From positions 1-37,944 of the IMG/VR virus record IMGVR_UViG_3300025717_000003: 37,944 nt of DNA; one strand, 5' to 3'. The first letter of the stretch is position 1. Every line of letters begins with the position of its first letter. The position numbers were made by a program, and so were the translations under genes. The DNA is from a virus. The notes under the pieces were generated by a model. That model was given only the letters and a program-made list of their open reading frames with translations. It ran no database searches and was not told where the DNA came from. This document shows positions 29,881 through 37,917 of this stretch, piece by piece.

Positions 29881-31560
29881 TTACTGGCATTTTACAAATG
29901 GGCTAACAGTATCGTCATCACCACTACCAATCGCAATAGTGCCATCAATCCATGGTTGACCATCACCACGCCAAATAAACCGCCAGGTAACGTTATCATT
30001 CAGAAAACCAACGTGCTCACTCGATTTAACACTAAGACCTTGTTTTTGCCCGATAGCATAGTATCCAAAGTCAGCCAACAGAATACCACCACTAGCAACA
30101 GTAGATGGAAGTACTTCACTAAATTCAATGGGAATACCCATAAAAGTCAACTTAGGAGTACCCTGCATATCTGGCATAAATCCAACAGCATCATTGTCAA
30201 GTGCAAAAAGCAAGTGTGACAGCAGTGGATTAACAAGCCATACTGCTTTTTTAAGAGAACTACTAATCAAACGACTACGCATTTTAGCGAATTCCGCAAG
30301 AGTAGGCGTTGCATCAGTAATATCTACGTTAATAAGCACATCAGGCTTATTGTAAAGTCCCAAAGGTTCGCCTACACCAGAACCGTTAATAAAGAGATAA
30401 TCTTTTCGATAAGCAAGTGCTTCTGCTACCAGGCTAGTCAACACACTTTCAATAGTCATAGGACTATCAGTCATAAGTTCTTGTGTAACTTGGGTGTAAC
30501 CTGCTTGTTTGTGAGCAGTAAGAGTAATTTGGTCAAAGGCAGGTTGTGTTTCGCTTAGTGCTTCATTTTCCCCTACTTTGACAAACTTAACACCACCATG
30601 GTACTGGCTTTGTCCTGCTACATAATCCCCTGATTGACGCAACACTGGAATATCTAGCGTACGGTTTGCCATAGGAAATACCCGTGCAAGGCGTTCAATG
30701 ACACTAGCCTCTCGAGTTGCTTTAAGCAGGGTATTGATAAACTGTTCTGGTACAGTATATCCCCCATCCTCTCCAGTACCCTCGTTAAGACTTTTCACAC
30801 CATATACATTTTTAAGTCGTTTGGTATCGTTACGATACACCGCAAGGAAATAGTCACCCAAAGACTTAATGCCATTGCCCGCGCTATCACTATCTCCACC
30901 TTTAGTAGAGAATTGCAAAGAACTGGCAGGTTTTGCATTGTTCATTGTTTCCAGGATAGTCTTAATTTGTGTTTCTAGGTTATCAATCTTATTATTAAAT
31001 ACTTTCATACTTTCTTTCTCTTCTTCTACTTTAGTCCCTTCTTCATTCTCCATTTCTTCACTAGTACCCGTAATTTCTTCTTTCTCTTTCTGTTCTTTTT
31101 CCATATCCATAGTTTTTACTCCTCTTATTGTTGCAATTGTTTCAGACATAGCGGGTATTGGGGTGATACTCAATTCCCCCATATCCCATCGTTTAATAGT
31201 CCCCTCAGTATCCCTTATAACGGTATGTGATAATGCCCCACTAGACAACCCTACTGCTTTTGCAGTAATTAGCTTCTCTATTTCTTCTATGTATCTATTA
31301 TGTTTATCTAATTCAATTTCAAATTTGATACCAAAATCATCTATCTGATATGCCTTGACTGTTCCTATAGGATTATTCAACCCTGTACCATCTTTAGATT
31401 GCAATGTGTGGTTATAGTATACAGGCATACCCGTAACGTCTCGACTAAAGCCGAAGTGGGTATCTTTTGTAAAGGTTTCTCCTACTAAGTCCGGTGTATC
31501 AAAGATGATACCATATCCTTCTATGGTATCTGTATCTTTTCTCTTTACTTCATATCTCAT
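29881..31560 (-). CDS. Fused prohead protease and major capsid protein (HK97 fold)
   Basis: This 559-residue protein joins two normally separate genes. Residues 1-150 form an HK97-type prohead protease with VYYNHTLQ (catalytic His51) and AVGLSSGALSH (catalytic Ser near 106-107). An acidic linker at 155-190 and a coiled coil at 190-215 resemble the delta scaffold domain. From about 230 on it is a major capsid protein: SLNEGTGEDGGYTVPEQ, ERLARVFPMANRTLDIPV, YTQVTQELMTDSP and GSGVGEPLGL are all familiar HK97 capsid features. Self-cleavage after assembly would release the protease. The overlap with the previous gene is 4 nt. Confidence 0.9.
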   Translation of the reverse strand: MRYEVKRKDTDTIEGYGIIFDTPDLVGETFTKDTHFGFSRDVTGMPVYYNHTLQSKDGTGLNNPIGTVKAYQIDDFGIKFEIELDKHNRYIEEIEKLITAKAVGLSSGALSHTVIRDTEGTIKRWDMGELSITPIPAMSETIATIRGVKTMDMEKEQKEKEEITGTSEEMENEEGTKVEEEKESMKVFNNKIDNLETQIKTILETMNNAKPASSLQFSTKGGDSDSAGNGIKSLGDYFLAVYRNDTKRLKNVYGVKSLNEGTGEDGGYTVPEQFINTLLKATREASVIERLARVFPMANRTLDIPVLRQSGDYVAGQSQYHGGVKFVKVGENEALSETQPAFDQITLTAHKQAGYTQVTQELMTDSPMTIESVLTSLVAEALAYRKDYLFINGSGVGEPLGLYNKPDVLINVDITDATPTLAEFAKMRSRLISSSLKKAVWLVNPLLSHLLFALDNDAVGFMPDMQGTPKLTFMGIPIEFSEVLPSTVASGGILLADFGYYAIGQKQGLSVKSSEHVGFLNDNVTWRFIWRGDGQPWIDGTIAIGSGDDDTVSPFVKCQ

Positions 31561-31877
31561 TCTAGTTTATCCTCTCGTGCATCTTTATCTTCTTTCAATA
31601 TCCTTGCTGCTTGTTTATAACTATCTACATTGCTACCATCAAAAGCAATAAGCAATGCATTATGTATCTGTTTCAATGATGCAACAGTATTCAGATATTG
31701 TGCTACTAGAGAATTGTTATTTTGTAGCAATTTGTCTACTGTTTCTGTATACTCTTCTAAACTATCCCTAAAATCTTTAACTTCATTCTTTAGAAACTTA
31801 AAGATATAGATTAAAACTGCAATAAGGATACCAGCATAACCAGTATCTTTAATCAATTCTACTACATATTCTTCCAT
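31557..31877 (-). CDS. Single-span membrane protein with coiled coil (holin-like?)
   Basis: This 106-residue protein has one membrane segment near residues 14-30 (YAGILIAVLIYIFKFL) and then a charged coiled coil of about 70 residues. This layout resembles BhlA-type holin-like proteins. Its position between the terminase and capsid genes is odd for a lysis gene, so a membrane tether for head assembly or a different role remains possible. Its stop overlaps the protease-capsid start. Confidence 0.5.
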   Translation of the reverse strand: MEEYVVELIKDTGYAGILIAVLIYIFKFLKNEVKDFRDSLEEYTETVDKLLQNNNSLVAQYLNTVASLKQIHNALLIAFDGSNVDSYKQAARILKEDKDAREDKLE

Positions 31878-31889
31878 ATACCCCCTAGA

Positions 31890-33077
31890 TTATTCTCTTA
31901 ATGCCCATACACCTAATGCGAGGGCTATCACTATATCATCATTATACCCTGCTGGTGCACTATACTTACCGTTTTTCTCCTCAAAAACACTAAGCTCTTG
32001 TATCATATCCTTATTATTTAGCAAAGTTATCTTCTTTTGTTCTAAAAACACTATCAGGTTATTGATAAGATGCTCTTTTATCTCTTTTGTCAAAGTAACA
32101 GGCTTAAGTGGTAGATTAAGTGGGGTTAGATACTGCATTACTGGAACTCCCATACCTGTTGCATCTATCCTCATTATTTCTGGATTGTATCTCTTATTGA
32201 GAGTTACTAGCATATCCCCTAGTACCTGTAATTCCCATTGTCCTTTGTAACACTGTACTACCTCTTTATCTGTTACGTCAATAACCACTATAGCGGTATA
32301 ATCGTGCTGGAAAGCAATATCTATGCCCATTGCATAGGTATGACCGTCAACATACTCTTTTGGCTTTCCTGTTGCTACTTCGAGTACATTTGAAAATAGT
32401 TGACCATCAGATATAAATTCAGCTAAAATCTCTTGCCGATATACTCTTTCTGGCAATGTCTCTTTTAGTGCATCTAGCTCACTATGAGGTATATAGGGAT
32501 TGCTATATGATGAGAAATTCCATTGCTTGTATTCTGTCGAGGCATATATATCAGCAAAGTAGTTTTGTCCCTTAGGGGTACCAATCACCCATAGACTACC
32601 CTCATAATCTATCAAAGTAGGCTTTATCACTTGCTCTATTAGCTCTTTTAACTTTGTAACAACACCACCTTCATCTATTATTGCAAGAGCATATTTTCTA
32701 CCTCTCATTCTATCTGGCTTTTCTGCACTCTTAAAGTCTATACGAATATCTGTATCGGGGATATATATAGTCCTATTTGCCTTATTCGCTATAGCATTGC
32801 CAGGTATGTATTTTAGTGTTTCATCCCATACTGGTGTTAAATCGTCAAACGTAGGAGCTACATATAAACGAGGTGCATTGCGATAATGATATAGGAGTAG
32901 GAACGCTGCTAAAGTGCTTTTTCCAAGTCTTCTGCCAGCACATAGAACATTATATCTCTTTGCTTCTTTTATGACAATATCTTGTATGGAGTGAAGAGTA
33001 GGGAATTCCTCATAAGACTGTGTATATGGGTTCCTCTTCTTTATGTCCCTTAGACAATTCTGTAATCTGTTCCCCAT
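31890..33077 (-). CDS. terL: Terminase large subunit
   Basis: This 395-residue packaging motor has Walker A AGRRLGKST (47-55), Walker B ALAIIDEGG with Asp135-Glu136, and a coupling-type VIGTPKGQNYF segment. The RNase H-fold nuclease has Asp253 in YAMGIDIAFQHD, Asp about 306 in RIDATGMG and Asp380-Asp381 in YNDDIVIALAL. It translocates DNA into the head and cuts the concatemer. The start at 33077 has GGAG at a good distance and overlaps the end of the upstream small gene by 68 nt. Confidence 0.92.
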   Translation of the reverse strand: MGNRLQNCLRDIKKRNPYTQSYEEFPTLHSIQDIVIKEAKRYNVLCAGRRLGKSTLAAFLLLYHYRNAPRLYVAPTFDDLTPVWDETLKYIPGNAIANKANRTIYIPDTDIRIDFKSAEKPDRMRGRKYALAIIDEGGVVTKLKELIEQVIKPTLIDYEGSLWVIGTPKGQNYFADIYASTEYKQWNFSSYSNPYIPHSELDALKETLPERVYRQEILAEFISDGQLFSNVLEVATGKPKEYVDGHTYAMGIDIAFQHDYTAIVVIDVTDKEVVQCYKGQWELQVLGDMLVTLNKRYNPEIMRIDATGMGVPVMQYLTPLNLPLKPVTLTKEIKEHLINNLIVFLEQKKITLLNNKDMIQELSVFEEKNGKYSAPAGYNDDIVIALALGVWALRE

Positions 33078-33252
33078 ATTCTACTCCATAGCTTGTAATC
33101 TCGTTTCGTATACTTCGTATCTCTTTCCTTGCACCTAATGCTGCTATAAACGAGTTATTATCAATAGCACGTTCGTATAGCTCTTCGAGTTTCTCTATTT
33201 CTTTATGTAATTGCTCTATGTATTCTAATACAGTAGATATTTGTGGTTTCAT
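33010..33252 (-). CDS. Possible terminase small subunit
   Basis: This 80-residue, strongly helical protein has a coiled-coil core (LEYIEQLHKEIEKLEELYE) and a helical repeat around LGARKEIRSIRNEI. Size, helical build and position right before terL fit a small terminase. I do not see a DNA-binding HTH. The long overlap with terL (68 nt) and with the upstream glycosyltransferase (4 nt) shows compact coding. Confidence 0.55.
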   Translation of the reverse strand: MKPQISTVLEYIEQLHKEIEKLEELYERAIDNNSFIAALGARKEIRSIRNEITSYGVEYGEQITELSKGHKEEEPIYTVL

Positions 33253-33977
33253 TCTATATACTCTTTGCGAATAAAGCCAGTATGCCTATAGTCTGGTATC
33301 ATTATGTATGCTGTCTTTTCATCGTAATGGATATGTCCATTTGGTATACCAAAATTGCAATATTGCTTTATACCAGCATTGATACAGTCAACGGAAAATG
33401 TAGTATCGCAATGCGCAACATATCCCCAATTTTCTATCTCTCGTGCTGTCTGTTGTCTGAATTCAATCTTTGCTAACGTATCTCTACTAATACACGTAAA
33501 CCCTAGCCCCATACCATCACACTCTACTATATCCTTACCCTGTAACCAATTTGAATAGTTTAGAACAAATTTATCAGCAGTATAGTAGTATCCCTTATCA
33601 GGATTTAAAGCAACTGCACAGCTAGATAGATTATTAGCATTACGAAACACATAGGGAGAATATATAACACCAGCATCATACGCGATAGCACTTTCGACTA
33701 AAGATTGAATATCTGTATCTCTCAATATTATATTATCATCTTCCAAGCTTATCATATAGTCATATGAACCACTACCATTTACTGATAGAAATACCCCTCT
33801 TGCTTCATTCATCTTATGGGTGATGGTATCTATTCCCCTAGCTTCTTCTTTAGGATACCCTAGATACATTTGGAATAGATCTAGTCGCCCTATTGTATAT
33901 TTCTGGTTGACTACGCTGTTAAACCATAGATAGTTCGGCCTATACAATGATGTAACAACTAGAACATCAGTTGTCAT
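33249..33977 (-). CDS. GT-A-type glycosyltransferase
   Basis: I chose the ATG at 33977 because AAGGGGGG lies directly before it; an in-frame ATG at 33998 would extend the N-terminus by seven residues. The 242-residue protein begins MTTDVLVVTSLYRPNYLWFN and has SLEDDNIIL (Glu79-Asp80-Asp81), a nucleotide-sugar and metal-binding acidic motif, then VIYSPYVFRN and a C-terminal NFGIPNGHIHYDE. It likely transfers a sugar from a nucleotide donor to an unknown acceptor. It sits between the packaging genes and the moron-like gene, near a second transferase and the galactopyranose mutase. Confidence 0.72.
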   Translation of the reverse strand: MTTDVLVVTSLYRPNYLWFNSVVNQKYTIGRLDLFQMYLGYPKEEARGIDTITHKMNEARGVFLSVNGSGSYDYMISLEDDNIILRDTDIQSLVESAIAYDAGVIYSPYVFRNANNLSSCAVALNPDKGYYYTADKFVLNYSNWLQGKDIVECDGMGLGFTCISRDTLAKIEFRQQTAREIENWGYVAHCDTTFSVDCINAGIKQYCNFGIPNGHIHYDEKTAYIMIPDYRHTGFIRKEYIE

Positions 33978-34003
33978 ATACCCCCCTTTTAACGGCATAA
34001 CAA

Positions 34004-34032
34004 AACCCTCTTGCTAATATGACAAGAGGGTT
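34004..34032 (-). terminator. Terminator after the 34058 gene
   Basis: Minus strand: AACCCTCTTG and CAAGAGGGTT form a 10-bp stem around 9 nt, followed by TTGTTATG. It closes a promoter-gene-terminator cassette with the promoter at 34689-34717. Confidence 0.8.
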
Positions 34033-34057
34033 ACTTTACTTCTATTTAGAATTATAC

Positions 34058-34642
34058 TTAGTCAAACCATAAATCTGCTGCGATACGTTCCTCCCAAGAC
34101 ACCATTTTAATAGTAGCTCCGTCATACATACCATACATTGCCTTGGGCGCTCCGTACAGCCTACCAGACCGAGATATACGAAACACTTTGTTTGCTGGCA
34201 ATTCAGCTATGTATTGGGAGTTTCCCCCCATCCTTCCTGCTATACCTTGGGCTATTACTCCTTGTACTAGGGTCAACAATGGGGAGGGATGAAACCCCTT
34301 TTCCACATCATTCCAATCTATTCTATCCCCTGTAACTTTAGCACCACCGCGATACCCCGCGGTATGTTTCATAACTACAATGCACTTGTCGGTGGTATCT
34401 GTATCATTGTCTGGGGATATAGCTATGAATTTAGGGTTTCCTGTACGTGTTTTCCCTAGGGTTACATTCGTTACTTTCTCCTCTGGGGTTGCATTAGCCA
34501 CAGGTATATATGCTTTGATACGTCCCCTACCTTGTTCCCCTACACTAATTACAGTAATAGTAACATCAGCACCTTTTAGCTGCTGTTCTTCTACAAGTAC
34601 GCCCAATTCTGCCGAACTATTCCCAACAGTAAAGATTTTCAT
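34058..34642 (-). CDS. Moron-like gene of unknown function, GC-richer
   Basis: This 194-residue protein begins MKIFTVGNSSAELGVLVEEQ and contains GRIKAYIPVANATPEEKV and an AGYRGGAKVTGDRIDW segment. I recognise no family. It has its own promoter (34689-34717) and terminator (34004-34032) inside an otherwise continuous leftward operon, the classical moron layout. A sampled line of the gene is about 45% G+C, above the surroundings. These points suggest late acquisition and expression independent of the structural genes. Confidence 0.65.
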   Translation of the reverse strand: MKIFTVGNSSAELGVLVEEQQLKGADVTITVISVGEQGRGRIKAYIPVANATPEEKVTNVTLGKTRTGNPKFIAISPDNDTDTTDKCIVVMKHTAGYRGGAKVTGDRIDWNDVEKGFHPSPLLTLVQGVIAQGIAGRMGGNSQYIAELPANKVFRISRSGRLYGAPKAMYGMYDGATIKMVSWEERIAADLWFD

Positions 34643-34688
34643 TCCTATATCCTTATGACTTATATGAGTACCTCACTCATCTGTATAT

Positions 34689-34717
34689 AGTATAGCATAT
34701 CTCTGGGATTTTGTCAA
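34689..34717 (-). promoter_or_regulatory. Promoter with its -35 box in a hairpin loop
   Basis: Minus strand: TTGACA (34717-34712), 17 bp, TATACT (34694-34689), then ATATACAGATGAG. The -35 box is part of CTGGGAT-TGACAAA-ATCCCAG, a 7-bp inverted repeat that also contains the last codons of the upstream glycosyltransferase gene. The hairpin could end that transcript while the promoter starts the next. Confidence 0.8.
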
Positions 34718-35457
34718 TCCCAGATTTTATACTTATGACGAATGAGTACTGGCATACCATATACCAACAACGTCTTACCGTCGTTAGCTATGTCTACCCC
34801 ATCAGGTATACCGTAGTGGTTATGAGTATGAAACGAATATCCAAGTATCTTTGTTGGTACATCTGTGTTCATTGCATACGATAGGGCGAATTGTTGTTTT
34901 GCATAATGTTCTAGCAAGGAATTAGCCTGATACCAGTATCGCATATACGCAATGTATAGCGCAAGTAGATTACGTATAGTACCCACTAGAACACCAGTAT
35001 TATACCCTACCATATTATGACTGTTGGGAAAAGCATAGTGGTATAGCTCTTCATCTTTTATGGTAAGTCTCTTTGCCATAGCATACAAGGAACTATCGTA
35101 CCAATTATCTATCCCAGCATACACATAATGCGATATGTCCATAGGAACATCAATAAACATCAAGTCCCTTTGATATACTATATCAGCATCAGTAAACACT
35201 ACGATATCTTCTAATTGATATCCATTATCTAACAACCAAAACAAGTATTCACCGTGTTGCAGACAATTATTTATGCTGTCTTTAGCAGGATTTACCCGTA
35301 CATACTCTATGTAGTCTGTATCTTCTTTATCATATCCTACTGTGAATACTACTTTATCTACTGAGGTATTTTTGATATTGTCTAACGAAGTAATATAGGG
35401 TGCTGCTTTGTGCTCATATCCTTTGTCAAACCCTGTTGCTACTACTATTTTACGCAT
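34714..35457 (-). CDS. Glycosyltransferase with DxD motif
   Basis: I chose the ATG at 35457 because AAAGGGG lies 7 nt before it; an in-frame ATG at 35475 would extend further into the mutase gene. The 247-residue protein starts MRKIVVATGFDKGYEHKA, has Asp90-Ala-Asp92 in VVFTDADIVYQRD, then YNTGVLVGTIRN and a late FHTHNHYGIP. That is the plan of GT-A (GT8-like) enzymes acting with UDP-sugars. The start lies inside the mutase gene by 8 nt, so the two are made together and it may use UDP-galactofuranose, a logical but unproven link. Confidence 0.75.
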   Translation of the reverse strand: MRKIVVATGFDKGYEHKAAPYITSLDNIKNTSVDKVVFTVGYDKEDTDYIEYVRVNPAKDSINNCLQHGEYLFWLLDNGYQLEDIVVFTDADIVYQRDLMFIDVPMDISHYVYAGIDNWYDSSLYAMAKRLTIKDEELYHYAFPNSHNMVGYNTGVLVGTIRNLLALYIAYMRYWYQANSLLEHYAKQQFALSYAMNTDVPTKILGYSFHTHNHYGIPDGVDIANDGKTLLVYGMPVLIRHKYKIWD

Positions 35458-36478
35458 TATCATACCCCTTTGCAATCTTTAAACTACTTGCTATAACACT
35501 ATCCATATTCTGATATTGGTATAGACCTAGCCTACCTATAGGAATAATGTTTTTGGGTACATCTCTGGAGATATACTCCATATAGCTCTTATCAATAAGC
35601 CACGGCATAGGATATGCCTTTGTTCCTATAGCATCAGTAGTGTATTCTCTACATCTAATAGGATTATTGTAGTAGGAGATACGCGGTAAATTAGAAGATA
35701 GATACGTACGGGTATAGGGTATAGCCATATCTAGATGGTTGACTATGCTTTCTGTCTGATGGATTGTATCGGTATCTATACTCACATATCGGTATGGTAG
35801 ATACCACCCTGTAAGCTCTCCTATACAACCACTATAGAAATAAGTATCTTTTGGGCTATACATAGACATATCCCAAGATACACCATACTGAATACCTATA
35901 TTCTTATGGTTAATCATATTTTGCAGCATTGCAGTATATCCATTTATAGGTATACCCTGGTATTTATCTCGAAAGTATGATGTACTATAATCTTCCCGTA
36001 CTACCACGCGTTGAACTATACCCGGTGGTAGTTTTGATAGGGGCAATCCCCATTGTTTTCGACTATAACCAGAAAATACGATATTGGTATATGCTACCCC
36101 AAACCTATCTATCAGGTATTCATATGCATTGTTGTAAGTTCCTACACTAGGGTATGGGTAGTTGTGGTCTTCTCCATACACAGCATCTAAACTGCGTAAC
36201 GATACAGGCAAAGGTATCTCTCTATTTCCATACTTACCTATAACCTTATGTTCATATGGGTATATGTGTGTGAACCGTGACACATAGTCATACACCATCT
36301 TGTTGTTAGTATGGAAGATGTGCATACCGACTAGTTGGTATCCTTGCTCATCTTTCACCATACCACCGATAACACTATCTCTTTCGAGTATCTGTACTTT
36401 ATACCCTTTATCAGCAAGATATCCTGCTACGGTACACCCTGCTAAACCACTACCAACAACTATTATCTTTGTCCCCAT
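35450..36478 (-). CDS. glf: UDP-galactopyranose mutase
   Basis: This 342-residue flavoenzyme interconverts UDP-galactopyranose and UDP-galactofuranose. It shows the FAD motif VGSGLAG (8-14), GMHIFHTNN, YPYEHKV, LPVSL, a SGYSRKQWGLPLSKLPPGIV segment, DKYQGIPINGYTAML and a closing IPIGRLGLYQYQNMD, each recognisable from bacterial Glf. Length is near the usual 360-390. It is rare in phages. With two glycosyltransferases next to it, it probably supplies galactofuranose for decorating virion proteins, phage DNA or the host surface. The shared 16-bp motif at 36516 lies upstream. Confidence 0.9.
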   Translation of the reverse strand: MGTKIIVVGSGLAGCTVAGYLADKGYKVQILERDSVIGGMVKDEQGYQLVGMHIFHTNNKMVYDYVSRFTHIYPYEHKVIGKYGNREIPLPVSLRSLDAVYGEDHNYPYPSVGTYNNAYEYLIDRFGVAYTNIVFSGYSRKQWGLPLSKLPPGIVQRVVVREDYSTSYFRDKYQGIPINGYTAMLQNMINHKNIGIQYGVSWDMSMYSPKDTYFYSGCIGELTGWYLPYRYVSIDTDTIHQTESIVNHLDMAIPYTRTYLSSNLPRISYYNNPIRCREYTTDAIGTKAYPMPWLIDKSYMEYISRDVPKNIIPIGRLGLYQYQNMDSVIASSLKIAKGYDNA

Positions 36479-36515
36479 TATATCATACTCCTAATATCTT
36501 CTGTACATTACGTCA

Positions 36516-36531
36516 ATAGTACTTTAGTACT
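36516..36531 (-). promoter_or_regulatory. AGTACTAAAGTACTAT motif upstream of glf
   Basis: Identical in sequence to 6114-6129, read on the minus strand. TTGACG follows directly, but I find no -10 box at 17 bp, so the promoter position is unclear. Confidence 0.4.
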
Positions 36532-36543
36532 ACATAAGAAATA

Positions 36544-36564
36544 CCCCCTAGATTAACTAGGGGG
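36544..36564 (-). terminator. Hairpin terminator between glf and the 36587 gene
   Basis: CCCCCTAG and CTAGGGGG form an 8-bp stem with a 5-nt loop. TATTTCTTATG follows on the minus strand and CAATTTTT on the plus strand, so it may act in both directions. Confidence 0.7.
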
Positions 36565-36586
36565 CAATTTTTAAAGTATTTAGATA

Positions 36587-37162
36587 TCACAAATTGAGAA
36601 GATATGAGTATGGCACCTTCTCCTCAACTTGGTTACAAAACTCCTGCCAACAATCTAGCTTATGGCTATGTCTTTGTTCTACTATAGTTCGCAATACCTG
36701 GTAGTTACCATACCAATACCTCAATTGCATATAGCTACTTGGCAACAATCCTATTAGCCTTTGCCAGATAGTTTTATCTCTTGTGCGCTTGAAATACTGT
36801 AAGTAATCATTCAATAGATACAATATAACCGGTGGTATATGTGTTGCAAAGTGTGTTTGTTCAAAACTATCTATTTTATGCAACGTATGCATCGTTGACG
36901 TTGACAATGTTGTTGTTCCTACTTTGTATGTATCAATCTGTTTCCACATATATAGTGGAGCATAGATACTGAGTGTTATGTTCAATGTACGCATAACTTT
37001 GCTATGCGAATTGCCCGCTTTGATTAACTTTTCTAGCAATACTCTATCGTTATCCCCTAAAACGTCCCTCGTACTATCACTATTCCTTTGTGAGTAATAA
37101 CTTAGTCTACACCCTTGCATAGATATTTGCCAGTTTGGTGTATCTAAAATATCTATTCTCAT
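36587..37162 (-). CDS. ThyX-related conserved phage protein
   Basis: This 191-residue protein has a pattern common in phage genomes: GDNDRVLLEKLIKAGNSHSK, then YAPLYMWKQIDTYKVG, a TLSTSTMHTLHKI motif, DKTIWQRLIGLLPSSY and HKLDCWQEFCNQVEE. I regard it as a distant relative of flavin-dependent thymidylate synthase ThyX. It lacks the RHRxxS motif of that enzyme, so the catalytic role is doubtful. It starts within the ATPase gene by 4 nt. It may affect thymidylate supply or act on modified pyrimidines. The family pattern is seen; the function is not established. Confidence 0.6.
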   Translation of the reverse strand: MRIDILDTPNWQISMQGCRLSYYSQRNSDSTRDVLGDNDRVLLEKLIKAGNSHSKVMRTLNITLSIYAPLYMWKQIDTYKVGTTTLSTSTMHTLHKIDSFEQTHFATHIPPVILYLLNDYLQYFKRTRDKTIWQRLIGLLPSSYMQLRYWYGNYQVLRTIVEQRHSHKLDCWQEFCNQVEEKVPYSYLLNL

Positions 37163-37917
37163 AGAGATACCCTATCGCTAATATCTACTTTCACAACCCT
37201 GAACATATCCTCATAATCTTTACCCGCTACACTATACCTAACATAAGGCTTATTGACTTCTATCATACAGAAATTCTCAAGCATATCGCTTGCACGCTCA
37301 AAGCCAAGCTGCTTAACGAGTTTAGATTGAGAAAGTACTACTAGCCATATGTTAACTTTCCTGGCTTCACTACTTATCTGTTTCAATGCTTCCGATACAA
37401 CACCCTTTTTCGTATTCGCAGTAATAGCGGGCAATTCGTCAATCACTAGAAACACATCATTGAACTTGACTTTGCTATCAGCATAATATTGTTGGTATCG
37501 AGTATTCATAAGCTCTAGTACCGCTTGAATACCACCTTCTATCTCTCCATATTCCCTACCACCACCTATACATTTTTGCAATCCCCATTGTCCTTGCCTA
37601 TGATGTGGATTGAGAACTATAAACGAGGCATTAGGGATTGTATCCATAATCTGTTTAAAGGTATACTCTACATATGTAGACTTACCTGTACCTGTACTTC
37701 CATAGATTAGGAGATGGTACCCATACCATTTAGGCAATGTGGACTTTGATAGTTTACCTAAGAAACTATTCATTCTAGCAATCCACTTTGCAAAATCTTC
37801 TTTTATCCCTACTTTGTTATCGGCTCGTTTACCTTTGCCCTTCTTTGGCTTTATCAAAACATAGATAATGCCGATTACAATAAGGGCAATTTCTGCTTTA
37901 AAGATATAGTCTTCCAT
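37159..37917 (-). CDS. FtsK/HerA-like membrane-anchored ATPase
   Basis: This 252-residue protein has an N-terminal membrane segment (residues 8-22, EIALIVIGIIYVLI), a basic stretch, Walker A YGSTGTGKST (72-81), Walker B VFLVIDELP (155-163) and IWLVVLSQS as a sensor strand. It fits the HerA/FtsK/TcpA class of DNA-pumping or plasmid-transfer ATPases. In a phage it might move DNA at the membrane, aid genome entry, or substitute for partition. A good AAAGGGGGAAT ribosome site precedes it. Only 27 nt of the window remain upstream. Confidence 0.75.
   Translation of the reverse strand: MEDYIFKAEIALIVIGIIYVLIKPKKGKGKRADNKVGIKEDFAKWIARMNSFLGKLSKSTLPKWYGYHLLIYGSTGTGKSTYVEYTFKQIMDTIPNASFIVLNPHHRQGQWGLQKCIGGGREYGEIEGGIQAVLELMNTRYQQYYADSKVKFNDVFLVIDELPAITANTKKGVVSEALKQISSEARKVNIWLVVLSQSKLVKQLGFERASDMLENFCMIEVNKPYVRYSVAGKDYEDMFRVVKVDISDRVSL

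Noticed and set aside
30869-31348. Rightward Ser/Leu-rich frame inside the protease-capsid gene
   Set aside because: Shadow of the acidic linker of the fused capsid protein on the other strand.
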